Of a stretch of 16,750 nt of DNA, positions 5,314-12,953 are shown one piece after another. How positions within the stretch are numbered: the first letter of the stretch is position 1; each line of letters begins with the position of its first letter. The stretch is from assembly GCA_038236905.1 (NCBI GenBank), contig JBBRZG010000085.1:1-16750 (forward strand), written 5' to 3'. The stretch is from UKL13-2 sp038236905 (GTDB lineage Bacteria > Pseudomonadota > Gammaproteobacteria > Burkholderiales > Usitatibacteraceae). The notes under the pieces are model-generated. The model worked only from the letters and a program-made list of their open reading frames with translations, ran no database searches and had not been told where the DNA came from. The translations under genes and the position numbers were made by a program.

Positions 5314-7761
5314 TCAAAAACGCTGCCAAAACCGCGCGAAATAGGCCGCGCCGTTCAAGCCAAACTGCACGCTATCGTAGACAAAGCCGTTATCGGTTTC
5401 ATTCGGATCTTGCTTGCTCGGTTTGACGTTGAAAATATTGTTGCCGCCGACGGTGATCTTGGTGTCTTTGCTCAGGCTGTAGGTGAAGCTTAAGTCGGCC
5501 GAGGTTTTTGGGGCATAGCGCGCATTGGGCGCGCCATTGGGATTGTTCGGCGTCACCGGCCCGCTGAAAGTACCCAGGGTTTGCGTGCCGTAATGGATAA
5601 TTTTTAAGTCGGTTGAGATCGGGCCAGTGGCGTATTCAAAGCCGAGCGTGATTTTGCTGCGCGGGCCGCCTTGCTCGATGAAGAGTCGTTCGCGTGCCGA
5701 TAAAATAACGTCTTCTTGTACGTCCAATGGCACGCCCTGCACACCTTTCAAGCTCGACGGCACCTTGATTTTAGTGACATCCGTTTTCCCGAAATTCATC
5801 GCGAGAAAGGTGGAAAGTTTGCCCGGCCCGATATCGACTTTATTGGAAACCGTGATGTCAACGCCTTGGGTTTTTGTGTCGACCGAGTTGACGAAAAACT
5901 GAGCCTGACCCACGCCCAGCGCGGATAGTGTTGCGCCGATGGTGGGGAAATTATCGGCATCAAAGCGGCCGGACAGTACGATCCGATCCCTGATGTCAAT
6001 ACGATAAAAATCGGTTGTAATCGCGGTCGCCGAAGTCGGGCTCCACGCAAATCCCAGCGTGCCGCTTCTTGATTTCTCGACCTTTAACTTTGGAATGCCG
6101 GCGGCATTGGCGGCAACACTGCCATTCGGTGCGAGCACCACGTCTTGCGGCACGCCACCGATGAAATCGGTGAAGGTTGATGAAAAATAAACCTGCTGCA
6201 GCGATGGAGCGCGAAAGCCGGTGCTGGCGGACGCACGCAACAAAAATGGCTCGGAAACTTTATATGAGCCGGCTATTTTGCCTGTGACCGTGGAGCCAAA
6301 ATCGCTATATTTTTCAGCCCTGAGTGCGGTTTGAATTTTGAGTGCTTTGGTAACGTCTGTTTCGACATCAAGGTAGGCGGCAATGCTGTTGCGATTTCGG
6401 TTGGTCGCGTCGCCAGGCTGGAATCCAGGGAAGCCTTGGCTGCCCGCATTGCCGCCGTTACCGACACCATCGGCATCGATATAAGAGCCGGGCTCGCCGG
6501 CGAAAATTTTGTAATCTTCGCGCCGATATTCGGCACCGAAGGCGATATTCATGCCGTTGGCAATGCCGTCGAAATAGCGGTTCATATCAAAGTTGGTGGT
6601 GAGTTGACCAAACGAGAATCCACCCGCGTCAAACTTGCTTGCGCTGAGGCCGCGACTGGCAGGCAAATTGGCAATCGATGCATTGATCGTATTGCTGATG
6701 TTGTAGGCGAGTTTGTTGTAGCCGTAGGTTTGCGACAGATCTGAATTCCATTCGCCAATTTGCCCGCGATGACCGATCGTCACGTAGCGATCCGTAATAT
6801 CGCCGTTGATGAACGGCACAAAACCGTTGGGATATTGTGCGGCTGAATTTCGCGAGGGAATATCGTCCGAGCCCACGCCACCGCGCGCAAATGCGGCCGA
6901 TGATGCATCGCGTGTTTGTGTGCCGAGCGTGAAATAGGATTTGCCGGCGCCGCCGGTCGGGATTTCGCCGTTGATATAGACGGTTGCGTTTTTTGCTTTG
7001 GTGTCGCCGATAATGCGCGGGTTGTCGGCTTCCGCGCGATTCGAGCGGCCCCGATCCACGTACTCGGCGGTCACGCCGACCATTCCTTTTTCGCCCAGCT
7101 TGAATCCGCAATAGGCAGTCGCCAGATAGTTCTTGCCATCACCGGCTGAGTATTGACTGTAACCGGCTGCGGCTTCGCAACCGAGACGTTTTTTAAGACC
7201 GATATCAATTACGCCAGCTATTGCGTCCGAGCCGTATTGCGCTGCAGCGCCATCGCGCAACACCTGAATATTTTCTATTGCCATTAACGGTATGGCATTC
7301 ATATCGGTGCCGGTATTGCCGCGATTGCGCGCGCCGAATAAATTAACAAGTGCGGTGGTGTGACGGCGTTTGCCGTTGACCAATACTAATGTTTGGTCGG
7401 AGCCCAATCCCCGCAGCGCGGCGGAATCGACCAAGTCTGCGCCGTCCGCGCCGGTTTGCCGGGTGGAATTAAATGACGGCGAAATATTGGCCAGAGTTTG
7501 CGCTAAATCGAAATTGCCGCCTTGTTCACTGATTTTGGCCAGAGGAATAAGATCTACGGGCACGGTGGTGTCGGTGGACGATGCGTTTTGGCGGCGCGAG
7601 CCAACCACGGTAAGTGTCTCAATGACCGCAGGGGCTTCTTTCTTTTCGGCTGAAGCGGGAGCGCTAGGCGCAGCCGTGCTGGATTGCGCGAATGCAGTAG
7701 GCCCGGAAAGTGCCGCCGCACCATACAAGCTGAGCAAAATTGCTTTGCGAAGTTTAGTCAT
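5314..7761 (-). CDS. TonB-dependent outer-membrane receptor, 815 aa
   Basis: The ATG at 7761 is chosen because a normal signal peptide follows at once (MTKLRK, hydrophobic core 7-20, cleavage AFA|QS after residue 25), and AAGAGAGA sits just upstream. A TTG 10 codons earlier keeps the frame but adds a polar leader. The TonB box ETLTVVGSR (48-56) precedes a plug domain (about 60-190) with LVLVNGKRRHT, ENIQVLRDGAAAQYGSDAIAG and related typical blocks. The 22-strand barrel follows, with FLLRASASTGFRAPS, and the chain ends in Phe, as outer-membrane barrels do. Two cysteines in the first barrel part (CEAAAGY, YCGF) may pair. It imports an unknown substrate using TonB/ExbBD energy. It diverges from a Bug-type binding protein, so a shared substrate is possible. 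Length is usual. Confidence 0.93.
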   Translation of the reverse strand: MTKLRKAILLSLYGAAALSGPTAFAQSSTAAPSAPASAEKKEAPAVIETLTVVGSRRQNASSTDTTVPVDLIPLAKISEQGGNFDLAQTLANISPSFNSTRQTGADGADLVDSAALRGLGSDQTLVLVNGKRRHTTALVNLFGARNRGNTGTDMNAIPLMAIENIQVLRDGAAAQYGSDAIAGVIDIGLKKRLGCEAAAGYSQYSAGDGKNYLATAYCGFKLGEKGMVGVTAEYVDRGRSNRAEADNPRIIGDTKAKNATVYINGEIPTGGAGKSYFTLGTQTRDASSAAFARGGVGSDDIPSRNSAAQYPNGFVPFINGDITDRYVTIGHRGQIGEWNSDLSQTYGYNKLAYNISNTINASIANLPASRGLSASKFDAGGFSFGQLTTNFDMNRYFDGIANGMNIAFGAEYRREDYKIFAGEPGSYIDADGVGNGGNAGSQGFPGFQPGDATNRNRNSIAAYLDVETDVTKALKIQTALRAEKYSDFGSTVTGKIAGSYKVSEPFLLRASASTGFRAPSLQQVYFSSTFTDFIGGVPQDVVLAPNGSVAANAAGIPKLKVEKSRSGTLGFAWSPTSATAITTDFYRIDIRDRIVLSGRFDADNFPTIGATLSALGVGQAQFFVNSVDTKTQGVDITVSNKVDIGPGKLSTFLAMNFGKTDVTKIKVPSSLKGVQGVPLDVQEDVILSARERLFIEQGGPRSKITLGFEYATGPISTDLKIIHYGTQTLGTFSGPVTPNNPNGAPNARYAPKTSADLSFTYSLSKDTKITVGGNNIFNVKPSKQDPNETDNGFVYDSVQFGLNGAAYFARFWQRF

Positions 7762-8253
7762 GAGGTCTCTCTTTTTAGAATTGGAATTCAAATGGGTTGT
7801 TCAAAATACGGACAGTATCGGGTCAGCGTTGCCATGAATTACCAACTTCGTGGCCAGCTTTTTTGTTTACTCGATTACCCGCCTTTGATGATTCCTACAT
7901 ATTTTTGCAGTCACTACCGTTACCGATTGAATCCGATAAACACTTCACCGGAATACCGTCAACGATAGCAAACAAACAGTCCACCACCGCGCCAGCATCA
8001 ACAATTCGACACGGATGATTGTCCTACAAAAACCTGCCGGGCGCGCCCAAGATTCAAATCGGCGCAGTGCGTTGCCAAGTGGTAAAAGGGCATGGCGCTT
8101 TTCGAGTTAGTTCTATCCACGGATATTAAAGTTGTAGGGAGTCGGCACAGATCAATGTTGTGCTCGGACGCAAGCGCTATTATTCGCGGGGTAGTACCCA
8201 AGCTTCAGTCGTCAACTTGTCGTCACCCTTTAATCACTTTCGGACAGGCACCC
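7762..8253. other. intergenic region between divergent receptor and Bug genes
   Basis: This 492-base stretch separates the divergent receptor and binding-protein genes and must hold promoters for both. On the minus strand a TTGACG with a weak TTATCG 17 bases further on lies near 7940-7965. On the plus side TATTAT occurs near 8178 but without a good -35 box. Open frames run through, including one continuous with the Bug gene from 8092, but none shows coding features. No strong operator or riboswitch was recognised. Confidence 0.5.
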
Positions 8254-9339
8254 ATGAAAAAGTTTGCTACGCGCTCATCGCTTAATCTGCCGTTTAATTT
8301 TCGTCGTAATTTCGCCTGCACTGCTGCCCTCAATTTTTCACCGGCGCGTTGTATTGACCACCTCTTGTGGATATTGATATCGTCATTGCTGGCCGCGTTT
8401 TTTAGCGTGGTATCTACCCAAGCCCAAGCCCAAACTCCAGCGTGGCCATCGAAGCCGATTAAGTTAGTGGCGGTGTTCCCGCCCGGCGGCTCGGTCGATC
8501 AAGTGGCGCGAGTGATTTCGCAACCGCTGCAAGTGCTGCTTGGTCAGCCGGTGTTTGTGGATAACAAGGGCGGCGCATCAGGCTCGATCGGCACCGCGGC
8601 GGTGGCGAAATCTGAGCCGGATGGTTATACGTTTGCGGTGGTGTTTGACACCCACGGCGTGAACCCAAGCTTGATTCCGAATTTGTCCTATGACACTAAA
8701 AAAGATTTGCTGCCGGTGATGCTGATTTCAAAGTCCGCAATGATGGTGGCGGCACACCCGTCAACGGGGTTTAAGAATTTTTCTGAAGTGGTGGCGGCGT
8801 CTAAAAAAGATCCGGGCAAATATGCGTTTGCCAGTATTGGCTCGGGTAGCCTTGCGCATCTGGCGCTCACGCAATTGCAAAATCAAGGCAATTTCCAACT
8901 CACCCATGTGCCCTACAAAGGTGGCGGTCCGGCCTTGCAGGACGCAGTCGGCGGGCAAGTGCCGCTAATTGCAGGTACGGTATTTCTGATCAGCCCACAG
9001 GTTGAGGGCAAAAATTTGATACCGCTGGCCGTGACCTCGGCTAAACGTCTCGCTAAATATCCCGATGTTAAGACGATGGCCGAGCAGGGATTTCCGGGCT
9101 ACGAATCGGTCGCATGGTGGGGTATTTTTGCACCTGCCAAAACGCCACCCGCCATTATTGCCGCCATGAATGCGGCGCTGACAAAAGTCTTGAGTGAGCC
9201 GGCAGTGCGCGATCGTCTGGTTGCGCAGGGGATGGAAATTGTTGCTTCCAAGCCGGAAGAGCTAACGAAATTCTTGGACATCGAAATTGACCGCTGGGCG
9301 AAGGTCATCAAGGACAACAAAATTAAAGCCGGGGAATAA
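8254..9339 (+). CDS. Bug/TctC-family tripartite tricarboxylate-type solute-binding protein, 361 aa
   Basis: The mature protein starts with WPSKPIKLVAVFPPGGSVDQVAR, the ligand-loop signature of the Bug (TctC) family. NKGGASGSIG and AKSEPDGYTF follow, then HVPYKGGGPALQDAVGGQV and AEQGFPGYESVAWWGIFAP, all typical. These periplasmic proteins bind small carboxylic acids, amides or aromatic acids. The ATG at 8254 is preferred; AGG lies 5 bases upstream. The signal is unusually long: about 37 residues, including RR at 18-19, precede the hydrophobic segment and an AQA-type cleavage site. The frame stays open further upstream to 8092, but that part has no family similarity. No TctA or TctB membrane gene is present, which is common for Bug proteins. 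The gene is followed 3 bases later by a carboxymuconolactone-decarboxylase-like gene. Confidence 0.9.
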   Translation: MKKFATRSSLNLPFNFRRNFACTAALNFSPARCIDHLLWILISSLLAAFFSVVSTQAQAQTPAWPSKPIKLVAVFPPGGSVDQVARVISQPLQVLLGQPVFVDNKGGASGSIGTAAVAKSEPDGYTFAVVFDTHGVNPSLIPNLSYDTKKDLLPVMLISKSAMMVAAHPSTGFKNFSEVVAASKKDPGKYAFASIGSGSLAHLALTQLQNQGNFQLTHVPYKGGGPALQDAVGGQVPLIAGTVFLISPQVEGKNLIPLAVTSAKRLAKYPDVKTMAEQGFPGYESVAWWGIFAPAKTPPAIIAAMNAALTKVLSEPAVRDRLVAQGMEIVASKPEELTKFLDIEIDRWAKVIKDNKIKAGE

Positions 9340-9342
9340 GCG

Positions 9343-9900
9343 ATGCAAGATCGGATGCCGCCCATTGCTGATAGCGATCTAACGGCTGACCAACGAGCGG
9401 CCTCCAAAGAGCTTGCCAGTGGCCCGCGTGGTGCGGTGTTCGGGCCGTTTGTGCCGTTATTGCGTTCACCTGAGCTGATGCGCCGCGTACAGCGAACCGG
9501 TGAATATTTACGTTACAACTCCGCATTACCGCCGCGATTGTCGGAGTTTGTGATTTTGATTGTCTCGCGCTGGTGGGGCCAAGGCTTTGAGTGGCATGTG
9601 CATTCAAAAATCGCGGCGGAAGTCGGTGTCACCAAAGAAACGATTGACGCAATATCAGAAGGTCGCCGACCATCTGCGATGACCCCTGAAGAGGAAATTG
9701 TTTATGATTTTTGCACCGAACTGCATGTGAATCATGCCGTGTCCGATGCCAGCTATGGAAAGATGCTGGCGCTTTTCGGCGAACACGGCGTGATTGACTT
9801 GACCGGATTGTGCGGCTACTACGGCCTGCTGGCGATGGTGATGAATGTCGCCCGCACACCCGTGCCGGACGGTGGGAATGGGCTGAGCGCGTTGGTTTGA
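9343..9900 (+). CDS. carboxymuconolactone decarboxylase (CMD)/AhpD-like protein, 185 aa
   Basis: The CMD fold is recognised from LPPRLSEFVILIVSRWWGQGFEW followed by HSKIA, covering residues 62-91, with Glu83, His85 and His87 in the usual active-site region, and a helical repeat to about 170. The CxxC of the AhpD peroxidase branch is absent, so a decarboxylase or other hydrolase-like role fits better than a peroxidase. It starts 3 bases after the Bug stop codon, with GGGGA about 7 bases before the ATG inside the end of that gene, so translation is coupled. Such pairs suggest that the ligand captured by the Bug protein, perhaps an aromatic or lactone acid, is processed here. The true substrate is not visible. 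Confidence 0.88.
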   Translation: MQDRMPPIADSDLTADQRAASKELASGPRGAVFGPFVPLLRSPELMRRVQRTGEYLRYNSALPPRLSEFVILIVSRWWGQGFEWHVHSKIAAEVGVTKETIDAISEGRRPSAMTPEEEIVYDFCTELHVNHAVSDASYGKMLALFGEHGVIDLTGLCGYYGLLAMVMNVARTPVPDGGNGLSALV

Positions 9901-9941
9901 AGCAACTAAAACGCGATGAAAATAATCAAGAATTAGCAACC

Positions 9942-10075
9942 CTGGGATACCCAGCGCCGGTGCGTGCATGCGTTGAGCGACATCGCTGTGTTGGATTCCC
10001 GGGCTTCACTTCAGCGATAGTCAAAGCTGTTCAATTTGCTCGTTAATAGTTAGGTTCGTAGAAGCTAGGTTCTAC
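9942..10075. repeat. two small hairpins between convergent genes
   Basis: The 179-base gap between the convergent CMD and VanZ-like genes has CTGGG-ATA-CCCAG at 9942-9954 and GTAGAA-6-TTCTAC at 10058-10075. Neither is followed by a T-run on either strand, so both are weak terminator candidates. No gene is seen in the gap. Confidence 0.35.
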
Positions 10076-10079
10076 ATCG

Positions 10080-10460
10080 CTAGCGAGCCTGCTGCCATTT
10101 CTCGATTGTTCGCAATAGCTTTCCCAACGGCGTGGCGACGAAAACCCATCCCATCAACACCCCTGCGGCATTGGCCACCATGTCCATCACATCGAACGTG
10201 CGCCAGCTGGTTGCGCCTTGTGCGAACTCAATCACCACACCCATGAGTACCAGAGCCGCGGCGAGCCGCAATCGTTTTCGCCAGGTGCGCCAGAGCTGCG
10301 CCCACCACCACATCGTGCCGCCATAAGCAAGTAGGTGTCCGTATTTATCGCCATCAGGCACGTTGATGTTAGGCGGCGAGGGCATGAGCGAGAGCACCCA
10401 CAGGAGCGTGATGATCGCGACCCCGGCGATAAGCCACAAGCGTCGAATATCTAGGTTCAA
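10080..10460 (-). CDS. VanZ-like membrane protein, 126 aa
   Basis: Four membrane segments are visible, at about residues 8-26, 44-60, 67-85 and 96-115. The VanZ signatures are present: DKYGHLLAYGG between segments, then IEFAQGATSWRTFDVMDMVANAAGVLMG near the C-terminus, given here by the key residues E, Q, R, D, N and G. The best start is a TTG at 10460-10458, which puts the first helix at the N-terminus. The longer open frame upstream only reads through the neighbouring DUF4124 gene in another frame and is not credible. No strong ribosome binding site is seen. It follows the DUF4124 gene by 37 bases on the same strand. The role of VanZ-like proteins outside teicoplanin resistance is poorly known. 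Confidence 0.78.
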   Translation of the reverse strand: MNLDIRRLWLIAGVAIITLLWVLSLMPSPPNINVPDGDKYGHLLAYGGTMWWWAQLWRTWRKRLRLAAALVLMGVVIEFAQGATSWRTFDVMDMVANAAGVLMGWVFVATPLGKLLRTIEKWQQAR

Positions 10461-10497
10461 AACGCGCCGTGACTTGCGATGCGGGGCTGAGCAAACA

Positions 10498-11055
10498 CTA
10501 GCGACCGCGTATGAATTCTTTGGTTGCGTCAAGATCGACGGACTGATCGCCACGTAGGGTGCAGGTAAATGTAATGCGCTCCGCGTAATTGAGGCGATTT
10601 TTTTCCTGCAGATTGACGACGAGGATATTGCGTTCTGCTGCCGCGCCGTTGTCGAGTTGCCAGAGACGCTTGAAGAGTTTGCTGTCGACGTTGAATAACT
10701 CAGAGGTGTTGGACAAGTCTGCCCGATGCGCGGCGATACATGCGTCTGCCTGCGATTTTGAGGGCGTGCGATCCAGCGGATAACGTTTCTCCCCATTCGC
10801 GAGAGTTATTGTGTCCCCGCTCGCACGCGCGCTGATTGCGGGCGAGGAGTCATCGCCGTTCCCCGCATCCTTGCGCAGCTTCTTCTGGGTCTGCTCGACA
10901 GCGCACGGCGTTTCTTGGTAGGTGGTTTTGCCACCAGCGTCTTTGCATTTATACAGCTCGGCTGCGGCTGAAGTTGACCATGCGATAGAGAGTAAAACGA
11001 TTGTTTTGACAATTGCGCTTGCGGCGGTTTTGTTTTGAAAATTTAACGTGGTCAT
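10498..11055 (-). CDS. DUF4124 periplasmic protein, 185 aa
   Basis: After a signal peptide (residues 1-32, cleavage after SAAA) comes ELYKCKDAGGKTTYQETPC, the short DUF4124 domain with its two conserved cysteines, Cys37 and a second in ETPC. The rest (about 60-185) is a charged, mostly helical tail with two more cysteines (ADACIA and FTCTL), which might form a second disulfide. The ATG at 11055 is chosen because the signal peptide follows directly; 21 codons of open frame upstream run into the end of lpdA. It starts 32 bases after lpdA on the same strand, so it may be read from the pyruvate dehydrogenase operon, although a functional link is not evident. The function of DUF4124 is unknown. 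Confidence 0.85.
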   Translation of the reverse strand: MTTLNFQNKTAASAIVKTIVLLSIAWSTSAAAELYKCKDAGGKTTYQETPCAVEQTQKKLRKDAGNGDDSSPAISARASGDTITLANGEKRYPLDRTPSKSQADACIAAHRADLSNTSELFNVDSKLFKRLWQLDNGAAAERNILVVNLQEKNRLNYAERITFTCTLRGDQSVDLDATKEFIRGR

Positions 11056-11087
11056 TGGCTTAATCCGCGATAGTTGGTTTGGTACGG

Positions 11088-12935
11088 CTATTTCTTCTGC
11101 GGCGGTAAATCGGTGCAAACGCCCTCAAACATTTCCGCCGCCATGCCAATAGATTCACCGAGCGTGGGGTGGGGATGAATCGTTTTGCCGATATCGGTGG
11201 CATCACAGCCCATCTCGATGGCGAGGGCCAATTCACCAATAATGTCGCCCGCATGCGTGCCGACAATGGCACCACCGACTAGGCGATGGGTCTCAGCATC
11301 AAAAATCAATTTGGTGAAACCTTCGTCGCGGCCATTTGCAATCGCGCGGCCCGATGCGGCCCACGGAAAGGTCGATTTTTGAATCTTCAGCCCCTTCGCT
11401 TTGGCCTCATCTTCAGTCACCCCGACCCATGCGACTTCAGGATCAGTGTAGGCAACGGACGGAATAACGCGCGCATCGAAAAATGATTTGTGCCCGGCGG
11501 CAGCCTCAGCGGCAACGTGGCCCTCATGCACCGCTTTGTGCGCAAGCATCGGTTGGCCGACGAGATCACCAATCGCGAAAATGTTCGGCACGTTGGTGCG
11601 CATTTGTTTGTCGGTTTCGATAAAACCGCGATCCGTCACTGCCACGCCTGCTTTGTCGGCGCTGAGTTTTTTACCATTCGGTGCGCGGCCCACACTCATC
11701 AAAACCATGTCATAGCGGACGGGCGCTTTCGATGCGGACTCACCTTCGAACGTAACGTAAATACCGTCCGGCTTAGCTTCCACGCCCACTGTTTTGGTAT
11801 TGAGCATGATGTTGTCAAAGCGATGCGCATTAAATTTTTGCCAAACTTTGACTAGGTCGCGATCAGCACCCTGCATCAAACCATCCATCATTTCGACCAC
11901 GTCCAGGCGCGTGCCCAGCGTGGAGTACACGGTGCCCATCTCAAGCCCGATAATGCCACCGCCGATGACGAGCATTTTTTTCGGAATTTCTTTTAACGCC
12001 AACGCACCCGTGGAATCGACGATGCGCGGATCCTCAGGCACAAACGGTAAACGGACCACCTGTGAGCCCGCCGCGATGATGGCTTGCTTAAATTTGATGA
12101 CTTTTTTCTCGCCTGTTTTGTCCTGTGCTGTACCGGATGTTATTTCTACTTCAATATGGTTTGCATCCAGAAATTGACCGAGGCCGCGCACCACGTCCAC
12201 CTTGCGCATTTTCGCCATACCAGCCAATCCGCCGGTAAGCTTGCCGACGACTTTTTCTTTCCAGCCGCGCAGCTTGTCGAGATCGATTTGGGGCTTGCCG
12301 AAAGTAATGCCGTGCGCGGCCAAGGCAGCGGCTTCATCGGTCACGGCAGCAACGTGCAGCAGCGCTTTGGAGGGAATGCAGCCGACGTTTAAGCAAACCC
12401 CGCCAAGTTGCGCATAGCGTTCGATGATGATCGTTTTCATGCCGAGATCGGCGGCGCGGAAGGCGGCTGAATATCCGCCCGGGCCGGCACCAAGAACGAC
12501 CATTTCGCATTCGTAATCCACTTTGCCGGTGAATGGAGCCGTCGCACTATCGCGAGCGCCTACATCCTGACCTGCCCCCGCGAATGAGGTACGGGGAGCA
12601 TCTACGGTCGCGGAGAGTTGCTTCGAAACTGATGCCGCGCCAACTCCTTGCCCCGTCTCGGATGAAGGTTGGGATAGGGGAGCGCCCACCGCGTCCGAAG
12701 CATCCACCACCAAAAGCGCCGCGCCCATCGAAACCTTATCGCCCAACTTAACTTTAATTTCCTTCACGACGCCGGCATGCGTGGAAGGCACTTCCATTGT
12801 CGCTTTATCGCTTTCGAGTGAAACCAGCGAATCCTCTTTCTTGATCGTGTCGCCGACTTTTACGAAAATTTCGATGACCGGAATATCCGTGAAATCGCCA
12901 ATATCGGGCACAAGTACATCTATTAAATTTGCCAT
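11088..12935 (-). CDS. lpdA: dihydrolipoamide dehydrogenase (E3) with N-terminal lipoyl domain, 615 aa
   Basis: E3 reoxidises dihydrolipoyl groups with NAD+ in the pyruvate dehydrogenase complex in the cytoplasm. Residues 1-78 form a lipoyl domain with the modified Lys44 in ESDKATMEVP. A linker (79-137) follows. FAD binding is shown by VVLGAGPGGYSAA (146-158), the redox disulfide by GGVCLNVGCIPSK (Cys181 and Cys186), and the NAD site by VIGGGIIGLEMG. The C-terminal HPHPTLGES carries the catalytic His and Glu. Lipoyl-bearing E3 is typical of betaproteobacterial and neisserial complexes. The ATG has AGGA 8 bases upstream and lies 18 bases after aceF, so it is co-transcribed. The linker is odd: instead of Ala/Pro-rich sequence it holds two related segments translated from hairpin-forming DNA repeats. 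Confidence 0.97.
   Translation of the reverse strand: MANLIDVLVPDIGDFTDIPVIEIFVKVGDTIKKEDSLVSLESDKATMEVPSTHAGVVKEIKVKLGDKVSMGAALLVVDASDAVGAPLSQPSSETGQGVGAASVSKQLSATVDAPRTSFAGAGQDVGARDSATAPFTGKVDYECEMVVLGAGPGGYSAAFRAADLGMKTIIIERYAQLGGVCLNVGCIPSKALLHVAAVTDEAAALAAHGITFGKPQIDLDKLRGWKEKVVGKLTGGLAGMAKMRKVDVVRGLGQFLDANHIEVEITSGTAQDKTGEKKVIKFKQAIIAAGSQVVRLPFVPEDPRIVDSTGALALKEIPKKMLVIGGGIIGLEMGTVYSTLGTRLDVVEMMDGLMQGADRDLVKVWQKFNAHRFDNIMLNTKTVGVEAKPDGIYVTFEGESASKAPVRYDMVLMSVGRAPNGKKLSADKAGVAVTDRGFIETDKQMRTNVPNIFAIGDLVGQPMLAHKAVHEGHVAAEAAAGHKSFFDARVIPSVAYTDPEVAWVGVTEDEAKAKGLKIQKSTFPWAASGRAIANGRDEGFTKLIFDAETHRLVGGAIVGTHAGDIIGELALAIEMGCDATDIGKTIHPHPTLGESIGMAAEMFEGVCTDLPPQKK
12555..12683 (-). repeat. two in-frame hairpin repeats in the LpdA linker
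   Basis: Unit 1 (12636-12683) encodes APLSQPSSETGQGVGA (residues 85-100) and unit 2 (12555-12599) encodes APRTSFAGAGQDVGA (113-127). The two peptides share the frame AP...GQxVGA. At DNA level each has C-rich then G-rich arms that can pair imperfectly, for example GCTCCCC with GGGGCAAGGAG-like sequence in unit 1 and TGCTCCCC with GGGGGCA in unit 2. They resemble the dispersed C/G-rich palindromes usually found between genes in proteobacteria. Origin by insertion is inferred. Confidence 0.6.
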
Positions 12936-12953
12936 CGTATTTGTCCTATGCCC

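Noticed and set aside
6331..7149. Long plus-strand open frames inside the TonB receptor gene
   Set aside because: They are antisense shadows of a well-supported receptor frame, without their own start signals or domains.
7762..7791. TTG start of the TonB receptor, 10 codons upstream of the ATG
   Set aside because: It adds a polar leader before a normal signal peptide, and the ATG at 7761 has a purine-rich site directly upstream.
8092..8253. Upstream in-frame extension of the Bug protein by 54 residues
   Set aside because: It has no signal or family similarity, and a better start at 8254 has a plausible ribosome binding site. The extension would bury the signal peptide.
10461..10796. N-terminal extension of the VanZ-like frame to a 238-residue protein
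   Set aside because: The added part is antiparallel-free read-through of the DUF4124 gene in another frame on the same strand, is Ser/Thr-rich and has no VanZ similarity. The membrane protein makes sense only from about 10460.
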